64,000 nt of DNA from Asterella californica (GCA_036924285.1 JAYKYS010000018.1:3968001-4032000); one strand, 5' to 3'; positions 42,649 to 55,195 are shown, counted from the first letter of the stretch. The notes: generated by a model from the sequence alone, not told the origin. A program made the numbers and translations.

Positions 42649-44651
42649 TGTCGTGTCGTGGACCGGCTCCTACCTGAAATTCAAACTTTGATGCTTGTCG
42701 CTCCAAAGACACTCATGAGAAGACAAGTTAGGCCCCTGCTTACGGACTTTTGGCATCATTTCGGATCTCCACTTTCATCGCATCAGCGGATAGAGCTCCT
42801 TGTCAACACTCCATAAGCACTTCGTCTACTTCGTTTGGACGTCTAGTGGAGAAGTTACAAGAATCGAAAGATGGAGAAAACAAGCTAAGCCCCAGCTTAC
42901 GGACTTTTGACACCATTTCGGATCTTCGCTTTCATCGCATCAATGGATAGAGCTCCTTGTCAGCATTCCATGGGCACTTTGTCTACTTCGTTTGGACGCC
43001 TAGTGAAGAAGTTACATGACTCGAAAAATGGATAGAACAAGCTAGGTCTCAGCTTACGGGCTTTTGGCACGACTTTGGATCTTCACTTTCATCACATAGA
43101 TGGGTAGAGCTCATTGTCAGCTTTCCATGGGCATCTTGTTTACTTCGTTTGGACATCTAGTGAAGAAGTTATGCGACTTGAAGAAGATAAAATCAAGCTA
43201 GGCCCTAGTTTACTTGCTGACTGGGTATTTGAGGCTTCAGGCGCTATATCAAAGACACAAGGGGCCTGCTTCATTATTATTGTGAGAACTTCGTACGTAC
43301 AGAGACTGTTGCAAGGGGGCTGCTTAAGGGGCTTGCTTGTTCTTGCGACCTGTCGGTGGACGTTTTGGACAACTGGGAAGTTCAATACACGCGCGCAAGG
43401 TGTCATCGGGTTCAGATCTGTGCAGGCTACGCACAGGTTAAAACGGTTTGAGAAGAGACGGATCGGGGGTTGTGTTCTGAGAGAAATTGAGACACAGGAA
43501 GCAGATTTGGAATTTTCAATTACATGTGAAGGAGAGTTGGACCGTTCGGACCGTTCCGGAGTCTAAACTTGCTGTCTCTGGATCCATCGGGATCATAACA
43601 ACGAGTTCTTCAGAAAATTGAAGACGATACGAGTTTTCATCGGGCGGTTTGGGAGTTCTGAGTGAAATTGACTCGCAGGGAAGCGCTAACATCAGATTTT
43701 CGTTCGCATGCGACCTGAGATTGGATTGTTCTTCGCGATCGGTGAGCCAAGCTCTTCGTTCTTGGTGCCTATGCGATCAGGGAGTCTTCATGTACGCATA
43801 AGAGAAGAATGTACGTGAATTGGATTGTTGGTTTGAGTGTGGTGAGCAAGTTTGAGCCGCAGGGAGCTGATTTACGTCAGTTTTTTGCAACTTGCGATCA
43901 AATTTCTTGCATGGTTTTGCAAGAGGTACTCCGAACAGCTTGTTTGGAGTCTTGTTGGGTTCAGGGTAGCTAGATCTACCTACCAGAGAAGATGGATATC
44001 AGTTTAGACGATCGGTTTATGTGTGGTGTGCGGTTTTAAGCCGCAGGGAGCGGTTTTTGAAGGTTCGATCACCTGCGACCGAAAATCGGTGATATCTCGG
44101 CTATCAAGAGTCAGATCTGAAAGTTTTTTGGATTAACGGAGTAAGCGGAGGAGACCTCGTCTAGATCTGAAGTCCGTTCAGCGGAAGGAGGAAGTCCACA
44201 AATAGGTCTTTTTTGGTTTCTTCGCTACGAGTTTTGCTCTTTTGAGTTCGTTAGAGTTCCGGTTGGCTATATACAGCTTGTGGTAGCTAGTTTTGGCTAA
44301 GAGCTTGTACATGGGTGTGGTTTGGACTTGGGTTTGGATTGCGTGATACTGTTGTGGCTCTACTTGTTAACAAAGGGAAGTTTCTCTTGCTTTGAGCTAC
44401 GCTTCGGTGTTTTTGGGTTAGGGTTGTGATTCAAGGGTTGTGTTTAAGGGCTTTGAAGCAGGTTACAGACCGCTCTGGTCTGTTTTTCAATTTTGTGCTC
44501 TTAAGAGAAAGAACCGGTAGTGCACATACATCGCAGCGTTCATTTTCGTGGTTGTTTTTCTCTGTCTTGTCTCTGTTTCAGCATACAACATCTCCACAGC
44601 CAGGAACCTCGCGTTTTCTTGGACATCCTTCACGCAATATCCAACACGACA
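42649..44651 (+). repeat. T3-D 5' LTR
   Basis: 2,003 bp, TGTCGTGTCGTGGACC … CAACACGACA. Related to the T3-C LTRs (opposite strand). Carries three units of the 155-bp repeat (about 42725-43210) and an ORF at 43114-43566. Confidence 0.9.
42725..43210 (+). repeat. 155-bp tandem repeat in T3-D 5' LTR
   Basis: GGACTTTTGGCA…/AGCTTACGG blocks recur near 42730, 42886, 43046 and 43201 (period 155-160 bp). Confidence 0.8.
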
Positions 44652-44655
44652 TCGG

Positions 44656-44673
44656 TGGTGAACTCGACGTGAA
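44656..44673 (+). other. T3-D primer-binding site (tRNA-Trp type)
   Basis: TGGTGAACTCGACGTGAA, 4 nt after the LTR end. Identical to the T3-C PBS and one base from plant tRNA-Trp as I recall it. Confidence 0.75.
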
Positions 44674-44822
44674 AGTCCGGGGTGGAGATCTGTGTGTTTG
44701 AATTGAGCAGAAGAGGCCAACAATCATGAACGAGGATGAAGATGGATGCGATTGTTCGGGAGGATGCTGTGGACCTGGGATGATGGATATGTAGATGTTT
44801 GGGATCATGAGAGGATGGGAGG

Positions 44823-46430
44823 ATGGGACGAGCCATGACTATGGACGGGATGGACGGATTAGAGGGGATACCAGGGGTGCAGTTGGATGCAGCAACTGCA
44901 CGTTTGTTTCAAGCCTTCACTTTGTTTTTACAACAAGAGCAAGGGAACCAACAAAAAAAGGCTTTGGGAAAGAAGGCGCTTGGAAGGGTGATCGACAAGT
45001 TCGATCTATTTGGTGGGAGATACATCTCTGAGTACTTGAGATGTTACAAGATGGAGATGGATTTGGATCGGATACCGGAGAAGGAGATGATCGAGACGTT
45101 CGAACTCGCTGCGGTGCTTGAGATAAGGGAGCATGTGAAAGGTCTAACAAAGCGTTTTGAGAGGAACTGGGATACATTTTCACATACGCTGATGGAGGAA
45201 TATTTCTTGGAAAACTCAGATCGAGTAACCAAGAAATCGTTTTTGGGATGGGTCAACCGACCTAGCAAGGGTTTACAGCCTACAGAGCTGTTAAAGGAGT
45301 TTGAGAAACAATTCTCTCAACTACCTTGGGTGGACAAGCTAGCCTTGGAGAGCTACAAGACGGAGCTGTTTCTTCAAGCTGCGGATGAACCATGGCATGA
45401 ACAGTTGGAGCTACTTCTGGAGGGAGGAGAAGAAGAAGAAGGGTTGACAAAGAATTGGGAGGTTGTGCATGAAGCGGTTGAGCTTCTTGTCTGAAGACAT
45501 ACAAGGGAAAAGGTTACAAGGTTGACACCTATATCGCTGACTACCACAACATTTCGTGTAGTACCTGAGGTTCAATCCCCAGTTGTGGTTGTAGAAGAGA
45601 AGGATCCAACCATCGAAGACCTGTGACAAAAGATGCAAGATCTGCAAGCTAAGGTTACTAGGTTGGAGGATAAGAGATTGTCGACCAAGATGGAGCTTGT
45701 ACCCAAACCAGCTTGGGTACATCACTGCCTGTGGTGTGATGGTACTGACCATCAGCGAGATGATTGCATCGACTTTGCATCGTCTTTGCAACGAGAGGTT
45801 ATTTCTTAGGAGGATGGAAATGTTGGGTTCAGAAGTACAGGTTCTCTCTTTCAAGCCAACGTTGGTAAAGGAGGGATGAAGAGATTGGTGGATGATTACT
45901 TTGCCGCACATGCAGTTGTAGCTATCGAAACTACAAGTTATGGTGCTAGGGTGGAAGAGATTGAGCATGATTTCCATAGATATGGTTTGGGTGAGCACGA
46001 GGATCTAAACGAGCTCAAGTTGGATACTGCATCCACGATGCAGAGCGAGAAGAAGGGACAAGAAGAGACTTCTTCAGGGAAGCAAGCTGGGGAGGATAAA
46101 GTTCAACATGAAACTATTCTTCCTATATTGGCAATGGAGGACGATCCTTCACAACCGGAGGAGATGGTTGAGGTGCAGATAGCGGATATGGGTGATCTGG
46201 TTGTATGCAAACAACAACTAGATATTGGAGTTGGGATTATGTCGATGGATGCGAAGGGAGGTTGGGAGGAGTACATTCGAGATGCGAAGGTTGGGTTCAT
46301 TTCAAGGGAGGTCTTGGGTGCAGCTACAAGAGAAGTCCATGACGTCTACATTGACATCATCAAGGACAAACGACCTGCTGAGGGTGAAGGAGAGTGGACA
46401 GACGCTCTCGAGGCTACGGGTATAGGATGA
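44823..46430 (+). pseudogene. T3-D gag (decayed)
   Basis: The first 223 codons are open (44823-45494), with the T3-C gag domain (GVQLDAATARLFQAF, MEMDLDRIPEKEMIETFELAA, KKSFLGWVNRPSKGLQ). After a TGA, gag continues in frame with two more stops, a zinc knuckle CLWCDGTDHQRDDC (near 45730) and an open end (45876-46430) running to the pre-protease region (REVLGAATREVHDVYIDIIKDKRP). It ends before any protease motif. The 223-residue piece may still be translated. Confidence 0.85.
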
Positions 46431-47103
46431 TGGGTAAGGATGGCTTATAGCGGAGAAGCCATTGCTGAAGGTGATTATGCTTGAGAGGTTGTGAAAATTT
46501 ACATGTGATTAAGTTTGGGAGGATGAGGCTTGGGAGGTTGTAAAGATTTCCAGAAGAAGAGATCAAGGAGGATGATGGTTGAGGAAGATACCATTGTACA
46601 GCGGGATAATGATGATTGCGGTTGAGGATTTTTGTTGCAGCAGTGTGGTTTTTTTTTTTCAGAAAAAAAAAAGAGAAGAGAGGATTAGGTACGATGACAT
46701 GTACCGACTTGAGGTTGAGGGTTACAGTGATATGTGGTGATGATTGGGATGATTGGGATGATGGGTGATGTCTACTATGACACTTAGGTCACAAACCTCG
46801 ACGATGCGGTTCAGCTAGGTGGATGGGAAGCGTTTCTATGATATGATGGTTCACAGCTTCTATGTCTTCGAGATGTAGATATTTAGAAGGGGTGATAGGA
46901 TGAGAGGTTGGAGAAGAGATGCGATGAGCATGGATCTAGGGGGGATCATGGCCGAGTTGCAACTTCAAGATGGCGATCAGGTTGCAGACTTGAGGATGAG
47001 GTTTACTGAAATGGGAGGGAGGATGACAACATGAGAACGAGTGTGCGTGCCGGTCCACTCCTTGGTTGGTATCTCTGGTGCATACCGAAGGATGCACAGG
47101 TTT
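46431..47103 (+). other. T3-D non-coding segment in place of pol
   Basis: About 670 bp of G/T/A-rich sequence on this strand with no long ORF and no pol homology. It includes a short oligo-T/oligo-A foldback (about 46649-46672) and ends with the conserved pre-PPT block (GGTCCACTCCTTGGTTGG) also found at 29597-29624 in T3-C. The rest is of unknown origin. Confidence 0.6.
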
Positions 47104-47115
47104 GGAGAGGGTGGA
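47104..47115 (+). other. T3-D polypurine tract
   Basis: GGAGAGGGTGGA directly before the 3' LTR start TGTCGTGTCG. Confidence 0.8.
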
Positions 47116-48961
47116 TGTCGTGTCGTGGATCGACTCCTACCTGAAATTCAAACTTCGATGCTTGTCGCTCCAAAGACCCCATGAGAAGACAAGTTAGGCC
47201 CCTGCTTACGGGCTTTTGGCATCATTTCGGATCTCCACTTTCATCACATCAGTGGATAGAGCTCCTTGTCAGCATTCCATAGACACTTCGTCTACTTCGT
47301 TTGGACGTCTAGTGGAGAAGTTACAAGACTCGAAAGATGGAGAAAACAAGCTAGGCTCCAGCTTATGGACTTTTGGCACGACTTCGGATCTTCACTTTCA
47401 TCACACAGATGAGTAGAGCTCGTTGTCAGCTTTCCATGGGCATCTTGTTTACTTCGTTTGGACATCTAGTGAAGAAGTTATGCGACTTGAAAGAAGGCAA
47501 AATCAAGCTAGGCCCTAGTTTACTTGCTGACTGGGTATTTGAGACTTCAGGCGCTATATCAAAGACGCAAGGGGCCTGCTTCATTATTATTGTGAGAACT
47601 TCGTACGTACAGAGACTGTTGCAAGGGGGCTGCTTAACGGGTTTGCTTGTTCTTGCGACCTATCGATGGACGTTTTGGAGAATTGGGAAGTCCAATACAC
47701 GCGCGCAAGGTGTCATCGGGTTCAGATCTGTGCAGGCTACGCACAGGTTAAAACAGTTTGAGAAGAGACGGATCGAGGGTTGTGTCTTGAGAGAAATTGA
47801 GGCGCAGGAAGCAGATTTGGAATTTTCAGTTACTTGTGAAGGAGAGTTAGACCGTTCGGACCGTTCCGGAGTCTAAACTTGCTGTCCTTGGATCCATCGG
47901 GATCATACCAACGAGTTCTTCAGAAAATTGAAGACGATACGAGTTTTCATCGGGCGGTTTGGGAGTTATGAGTGAAATTGGCTCGCAGGGAAGCGCTTAC
48001 ATCATATTTTCGTTCGCCTGCGACCTGAGATTGGATTGTTCTTCGTAATCGATGAGCCAAGCTCTTGGTTCTTGGTGCCTATGCGATCAGGGAGTCTTCA
48101 TGTACGCATAGGAGAAGACTTTACGTGAATTGGATTGTTGGTTTGAGTGTGGTGAGTAAGTTTGAGCCGCAGGGAGCTGATTTACGTCAGTTTTTTGCAA
48201 CCTGCGACCAAATTTCTTGCATGGTTTTGCAAGAGGAACTCCGAAAGGCTTGTTTGGAGTCTTGTTGGGTTCAAGGTAGCTAGATCTACCTACCAGAGAA
48301 GATGGATATCAGTTTAGACGATCGGTCTGTGCGTGGTGTGCGGTTTTAAGCCGCATGGAGCGGTTTTTGAAAGTTCGATCACCTGCGACCAAAAATCGGC
48401 GATATCTCGGCTATCAAGAGTCAGATCTGAAAGTTTCTTGGGTTAACGGAGTCAGCGGAGGAGACCTTATCGACATCTGAAGTCTGTTTAGCGAAAGGAG
48501 GAAGTCCACAGATAGGTCTTTTTTGGTTTCTTCGCTACGGGTTTTGCTCTTTTGAGTTCGTTAGAGTTCTGGTTGGCTATATACAGCTTGTGGTAGCTAG
48601 TTTTGGCTAAGAGCTTGTACATGGGTGTGGTTTGGACTTGGGTTTGGATCGCGTGATACTGCTGTGGCTCTACTTGTTAGCAAAGGGAAGTTTCTCTTGC
48701 TTTGAGCTACGCTTCGGTGTTTTTGGGTCAGGGTTGTGATTCAAGGGTTGTTTTTAAGGGCTTTGAAGCAGGTTACAGACCGCTCTGGTCTGTTCTTCAG
48801 TTCTGTGCCCTTAAGAGAAAGAACCGGCAGTGTACATACATCGCAGCGTTCGTTTTCGTGGTTGTTTTTCTCTGTCTTGTCTCTGTTTCAACACACAACA
48901 TCTCCACAGCCAAGAACCTCGCGTTTTCCTGGACATCCTTCACGTAATATCTGACACGACA
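47116..48961 (+). repeat. T3-D 3' LTR
   Basis: 1,846 bp, TGTCGTGTCGTGGATCG … CTGACACGACA. It is 157 bp shorter than the 5' LTR because it has one 155-bp repeat unit fewer (blocks at about 47189, 47347 and 47504). Carries an ORF at 47373-47876 homologous to the one in the 5' LTR. Confidence 0.9.
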
Positions 48962-51333
48962 ACGTATGTATGAAAATAATAATTCTATGATGATAAACTC
49001 ATATATAAAAAAACACTAATGTATCTACTTATCTTAAACAATGATTCGAAGAGTATACCTCTTCATCTCCTCGCGCTTTTGGAAATGGTGCTTTTCCTTC
49101 CTTTCCTTTAGGTTGGTAACCTTATTCACGAGTTAACCCAAAGTACTACACTTCTGCCTCGTATTATAGTTCTGGTCAATCTGGTTAAATGTAAAGCGGT
49201 TGAGGTGTTGGTCCACGGTTTGAACTGTGTCTATTTTAGTCCGCAGAATAGGAGTTATCCCATATATTTAACTAAAATTTGCTATAACGCCTTTCGGAAC
49301 AGATGAGTAGCCAAAAAGAATTCATTTTGTTCAAAATTAAAGGAAATAGGGAACATTTCTCATAATTGATATCAAGTGAATTTTATTGATATCAAAAGAT
49401 AGATATGAATTTCAAGATCTATCTCTTAATATCAAAAGGTTTATCCTAATATCAATTGTTGATAACTGATAACCTACTCTTTATCGCGATGGATGTTCCA
49501 CAATTGAGCAATTGTGGGATGTCTGGTTTGGATGGAAACTGTGGGTGGTTTTGGACTTCGGATGGAAGTGATAAGACCATATGTGAAGACATGGTGTGAA
49601 GAATGTGAAGTTTATAATGAATAAAGGAATGTAAATTCAATGTTGCGAGAAACTTTGTTCATCCGAAGAAGTGAAAGATACATCAAAATAATTCGTAAGA
49701 CAGAAACTAACATTGCTATTATTAAGATTGACAAGGATTATGTGACTTCGATCCAACATCTTTATCTGATATGCGAAAACGTGACAGTCATGAAGAAGGT
49801 TAACGACGAGATGTGTAAGTGACCTAGGTCTTATTTATGTTTCTATTGGCAATGTATGTTTTGTCATCAATGACACTTCTGTCCTATGATGCGTGGATTT
49901 GATATTACTCTAAGACATAGAGTAATATCACTTGTGAGCGATGTAGAAACAAGAAATCATATGAAAATACAGTACTATGAGAAATTAGTTTTAATTCATG
50001 TTATATAATATATATTTCAATTAAATTTTACATGTAAAATAAAATAATAAATATGATAGAAGAATAATTTATAAAGGATATTATCTCCATAGGTTTAATA
50101 CAATGTATCTTAAATTAAGAATTATATATTTATATAAGTTTTAGAATAAAAGATATATTTACCTTATAACTTTGACATATAAGTGTAAAATTTTATAGTT
50201 AATTTCTTAGTATGATGTTCAAAACTGTTCATATATATATTTACAAGATAAAACTTATTAAACTTTTAAATATCTCTAGATCTAAGATTGCATGTGATTA
50301 TACAAAATAGTTACTCTAATTGATCATCTTATTCATCGATGACATGCCTAACTGACTTTTGGCACATTATTTTTTTACCTATATTCTTGTGACACCCTCA
50401 AATAATATGAATGACATAGTGCTTATAGTAATAGAGATATGAGACTTTTATATTCTAAGTTTTGACAAATGATGATATGATATAACGTTCTTGGAAAATT
50501 ATTGACTTCCGTTATCACAATATGGTTGACATAGAACTAGAAATGATGATTTCTCGATGAAGTTGAAATATTTTAACAGTTTATCAAACTGAAATATTTC
50601 AATTTTTATCCTAAATTAGGACTTTAGGAAATATACAAGACCAAATTTTATAAAAGTATGTAACTAACACAGTACCAAAGAAGATAAATTATTTTATTTT
50701 TTATAGTTTGAGTCACAACCAAACACTATAGCTACATCCCTAGCTAAATGCAACTTCTATGATTTCAACTTTAAATGTAGACTTTAATCACTTATAATTT
50801 TCTAGAGTTTTTACTTAAGTGAATTTGGTACTATTCTAAATATATTCTGTACCATATAAATAATAAAACTTGGATATATATAAAAAAGATGTGTATTTCG
50901 ATAGCTATGTTATATCTATTAGTTAAATGAGTTAATAATTTCACATATATAAGAGCCAAAATAATTCAACATTAGAAAAGGAAATTTAGGATTCAAAATT
51001 ATGATAATCAAAATTACAATTAACTCCCAAATTGTGCTATTAGTTAAAATCTAAAATCTAAAATCTAAACTGAAGCAAATGGAACTTTAGTATATTGACC
51101 ATAACTTTGTCAAGAATGTTCAACGTGCCCATATCAATTCTTTTTTATTATTTTTACTGTCCATATGGATCAGTAGTTCTCGAAAGAAACTTATGTAGTT
51201 CTCGAAAGAAACTTATTACAAAATGAAGATTTTTCAGTACCCGACCAAACAAAATAGAACAGTGGATCCGGATTCCGAAACTCTCCTAGAAGTCGAATTG
51301 TGCTCTACAAGTTGATAACATCACTGGGACGAT
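48962..51333 (+). other. Unassigned AT-rich intergenic stretch
   Basis: No gene, LTR or domain recognised. Short ORFs only (for example 49640-49822), with no features suggesting coding. A tandemly repeated AGTTCTCGAAAGAAACTTAT pair lies near 51176-51215. Strongly AT-rich between about 49980 and 51150. Confidence 0.55.
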
Positions 51334-51574
51334 TGTTAAAGATAATGTCTAGTATATTTATCTCAGTCACATCTAAGTTCAGTCACCTCTACAGTCACCT
51401 CTAATATATTATCCTCATTCACATCTCTATGACTAATGATTGACTAATGATTGAACTCTTGTCTATAGGTTAGAGTATATACAACCCCTCTCTTGGGAGA
51501 TGATGAGTCGACTGATCTCTTTACTGATATCTCTTTTACAGGAGAGAGTATTCACTTCTTTTGATTCTCTAACA
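51334..51574 (+). repeat. Copia-2 5' LTR
   Basis: 241 bp, TGTTAAAGATAATG … GATTCTCTAACA. Includes a short internal repeat of CAGTCACCTCTA/CAGTCACATCTA blocks and a TATA-like AGAGTATATAC. Diverged from the 3' LTR by scattered substitutions and small indels. Confidence 0.88.
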
Positions 51575-51586
51575 TGATATCAGAGC
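51575..51586 (+). other. Copia-2 primer-binding site
   Basis: TGATATCAGAGC directly after the LTR; one mismatch to the initiator-Met primer complement TGGTATCAGAGC. Confidence 0.85.
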
Positions 51587-52037
51587 TCAGGTTAGAGCAT
51601 TAGCAAGGAGATTGAGGAATCAGAGAGTGAAAAAGACATAGAGTGAGCACACCACCTTCAACAGAAAAGAGAGAAAAAAGAGCAAAATTTTCTGGTCAAA
51701 ACGATTTTGACTGTATTTTGGAGGAGAAGGAGATCGAATTTGGCAATTATGAGAGTGATTTTGGTCATAGAAAGACTCTGCCTTGATTTGAGAAGGAGCT
51801 TTCCAACAGTTCAACTTTGGACCCAAATGGAACTCGTATGAGGAAGTTACACTTTGAGGTAATCTTGGTCAATGCAACTTTGACTGTGTTTTTTAAGACC
51901 TTAACGATCAAATTTGACGTTTTTCAGATTTTTGTCGTGCTTGACTAGATTGCAAGAGATAGTATTATAGACACTACTTCCACCTCCACAACCACTTTGG
52001 GAAGTTCTAGATTTTTCTCAACTAGTTTATTTTATCG

Positions 52038-53120
52038 ATGGCTAACGTTAGTAATAACTTGCTTCATGATCATCATAAGTTGGATAGCACAAGCTATGCA
52101 ATATGGTGTTTCAAGGTTTAGGTCATCTTCCAGAGTTACGACTTGTGGGACATTGTGCTAGGTGATGAAGAGAGACCTTCTGGATCAACAGCAGCTGTCA
52201 AATCTTGGAATAAATGAGATCAACAACCACTTGCCATCATCAAGATGACTATCAAAGGCTCATAAGTCTTAGATATCTTGGAGGCTAAACTTCAAAAGAG
52301 GCTTGGGATACATTCACCAAAAAGCACGAAGGAGCAGTCCGCAGGAGGAAGAGAATGCTTCACAGAAAGTTAATACTTTGCAAATGACTGCAGGCATTTC
52401 ACTCGAAGAGCATTTGAATACAGTGAAAGGTCTAGTACAGCAACTGAAGAATCTGGGTGGAGCTATAGACGATGACGACTTGGTGCTGAAAGTGCTCCAG
52501 AGTTTATCAGAACCATACGAGCATTTTGTAAAAGCTGTGGATGTATGCAAGGAGCACGTCACATTTGAAGAACTGGAGACACTAGCTTTGCAAGAAGCTA
52601 TGAACATCGAGACTAAGTCCACTCAAGCAACTGCTACTGGTGCTACTTTCTTCTCCAAAAGGAGAGATCAGAAACGTGGTAGACCTCAAGATTCACAATC
52701 TAGACACAAGGAGCATTGAGAGAACAAGTGAGAAAGTTCTACACGAGATCCAGAGAGCAAGTTTCACAACTCCAACAAACGAAAACCTGGGAATTACAAC
52801 TATTGTAAGAAACATGGTCAGTTCGCTTCTGAGTGCCGGAAGAAAGTTTGATCAACGTTCAAACACCAACAGAGGTAACTTTGACCAGAGATACGACTGG
52901 GCGATGGTAAGGAATATCAAGTCAAGGAGGAAGGAAACATATAATGTTTCCTTTCCCCTTGGACAGATCAGAACCATTGGAGGTGTTTGTTTTGTACTTG
53001 GTGTGGTGCACAATCTGTTAAGTGTTGATAAACTTGCTACAAATTGGATTTCAACTCTCATTTGATGCACAAGGATGTTCCATTCTCGACCAAGGATCTG
53101 TGGTAGCCACAAGACTGAAG
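52038..53120 (+). pseudogene. Copia-2 gag and protease region
   Basis: Begins with ATG in the copia gag leader (MANVSNNLLHDHHKLD, YAIWCFKV). The middle is open at 52303-52719 (LEHLNTVKGLVQQLKNLGG, VLQSLSEPYEHFVKAV). A degenerate knuckle/protease region follows in other frames (HNLLSVDKLATN). Frames change several times. Confidence 0.8.
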
Positions 53121-54260
53121 GTTGACCACTTGTATGAATACAAGCCTTATCTTTGGTTGCTCCAGTTCTAGCTGCTGTAACAGATACGAGTCAATTATGA
53201 CATCTTTGACTTGGACACTTACATTATCAGAAAATGCAGAAGTTGTTTCATGAGGACTTGGCCCTTGGTGTTTCCAAACTCATCCTTGTTAACACCCGTG
53301 TGAAGTTTGTCTCAAATCTAAGCAGACCCGAAGGAAGTTCTTCAAATCTACTACAACACGAGCAACAAAAATCCTTCAGCCGCTACATACAGATCTCTGT
53401 GGACCTACTCAAACTATTTTGCTTGGAGGTTCTAAGTACTTCATGCTGGTTATTGATGATTTCACGAGATATATTGGATTTTCTTCTTGTTAAGAAAGTC
53501 TGAAATACTCTCACAGCCATGGTGGAACGACAAATTGGATAGCTAATGAAGATTCTGCGAAGTGATAGAGGAGGAGAGTTCACTTCCAAGGCTGCTGACA
53601 AGTATTTTGCTGAGAAAGGGATACTGCGGCAGTTGACTACGGCATACACACCTCAGCAAAATGAAGTGGTTGAACTGAAGAACAGAACTCTCGTGGAGAT
53701 GACAAGAAGTCTTCTCATTGAGCAAGATCTTCCGAAAGATCTTTGGGCTGAAGCTGTGAATACTGCGGTTTACCTTTTAAACAAAAGTCCAGCAAATGCT
53801 GTTCATAACAAAACTCCAATCTAAGCTTTCACAAGGAAGAAACCAGACCTCTCTAACCTACGAATTCTTAGCTGTAAAGCATATGCTAGAACTCCTCAAA
53901 AATTGCTCCACAAGTTTGATGATAGATCTCAGATCTGTACATTCATAGGATATCCAACAAGAGAAAAAAATATAGGCTCTTGAGTGCTGCAAGAAAGATC
54001 ATTATTGGTCGAGATGTAGTATTTTTAGAGACCCCTCCATCTCTAAATTCACAACATCATCTTTCTGATCTGTCATCTCTCTCTACCTACTTCAGAGAAT
54101 CATGGATAAGAAGCTCAGCAAGAACCACCACCTACGCAAGTTGAAGTTACTGATTCAGGTCCAACTACAGCAGATTCGCTGATGCATCAAACTACTCCAG
54201 ATTCAAATTTTACTGCTCAACCAAGGAGACCCATCAGAATAAAGAAGGTTACTGCAAGGC
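53121..54260 (+). pseudogene. Copia-2 integrase
   Basis: Degenerate zinc-finger part, then the core with RSDRGGEFTSKAADKYF and the catalytic Glu in NEVVELKNR (53546-53824), followed by LWAEAVNTAVYLLNKSPANA and a stop. The C-terminal linker to RT is broken. Confidence 0.82.
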
Positions 54261-54272
54261 TCGAGGATTCTC

Positions 54273-55145
54273 ATGGCTGAAGCTCAAGGTGATAGAGAAA
54301 CTATTTCATTCGAGGAGGCTTTCAGTAAAGATCAATGGAGACGTGCAATGGAGGAAGAATATGATGCATTACTCAAAAATGAAACTTGGAGCCTAGTACC
54401 TCTTCCATCAAACAGGAAAGCACTTGGCTGTAAGTGGGGTTATAAGATCAAGAGACACTCGGATGGATCTATTGAGAGATACAAGGCTCGCCTTGTTGCA
54501 AAAAGCTACTTGCAGACTGCGAGAGAGGATTTTCAAGAGACCTTTACACCTGTGGTAAAACTCAACTCCATTAGAGTTCTTTGTGCCCTTGCAAAACTAC
54601 ATGGTTGGAGATGTCTACAAATGGATGTCAAGAATGCATTTCTTAATGAGATTCTTCAAGAAGATATCTACTTGCAGCAACCACTTGGATTTGTTCGTAG
54701 AGGAGGTGAACAATTAATATGCAAGTTACATAAGGCATCGTATGACCTCAAACAAGCTCCAAAAGCTTGGTACACAAGAATCGACATCTTCTTGAAGCAG
54801 CAAGGCTTCTCTCCTACTAGAGGTGGTCCAAACTTCTATGTTTTGATTACTTCTCAAAGTATTGTGTTATTATTACTGTACGCGGATGACTTGATAATAT
54901 CCAGAAGTAATCAAGGAGGAGTACAGAAGCTTCAGCAAGCTTTACTGCAAGAGTTTGATATGAAGGATCTAGGACTTCTCAACTTTTGCCTCGGAGTTCA
55001 GTTTTTGGAAGACAACGACATGTTATACTTCACTCAAGCAAGATACAAAAAAAAATATACTTCAGGATTTTCAGATGGAGAAGTGCAAGCCTGCGCCTAC
55101 TCTTATGGTTATCTCAAAGGAGTGACAACGTTCTTCAGTTGGTAA
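54273..55145 (+). pseudogene. Copia-2 reverse transcriptase
   Basis: 290 open codons: WRRAMEEEYDALLKNETW, CKWGYKIKRHSDGS, EDFQETFTPVVKL, MDVKNAFLNEILQEDIYL, the catalytic YADDLIIS and MKDLGLLNFCLGVQFLED. A frameshift near 55060 breaks the link to the thumb and RNase H. Confidence 0.88.
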
Positions 55146-55195
55146 CGAGCGTGCAGATGCAACAGAGTTCAGGAAGCTGATGAGGGTTAATTTAC

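Larger units (their letters stand above)
42649..48961 (+). mobile_element. T3-D: Ty3-derived LTR-gag-LTR element lacking pol
   Basis: LTRs at 42649-44651 and 47116-48961, a PBS and PPT of T3-C type, and a decayed gag, with no protease, RT or integrase anywhere inside (internal region 2,464 bp). The ends are flanked by a perfect 4-bp duplication ACGT (42645-42648 and 48962-48965). This matches the published TR-GAG class (terminal repeats with a GAG domain), which depends on partners for transposition. Its own gag now has stops. Confidence 0.9.
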
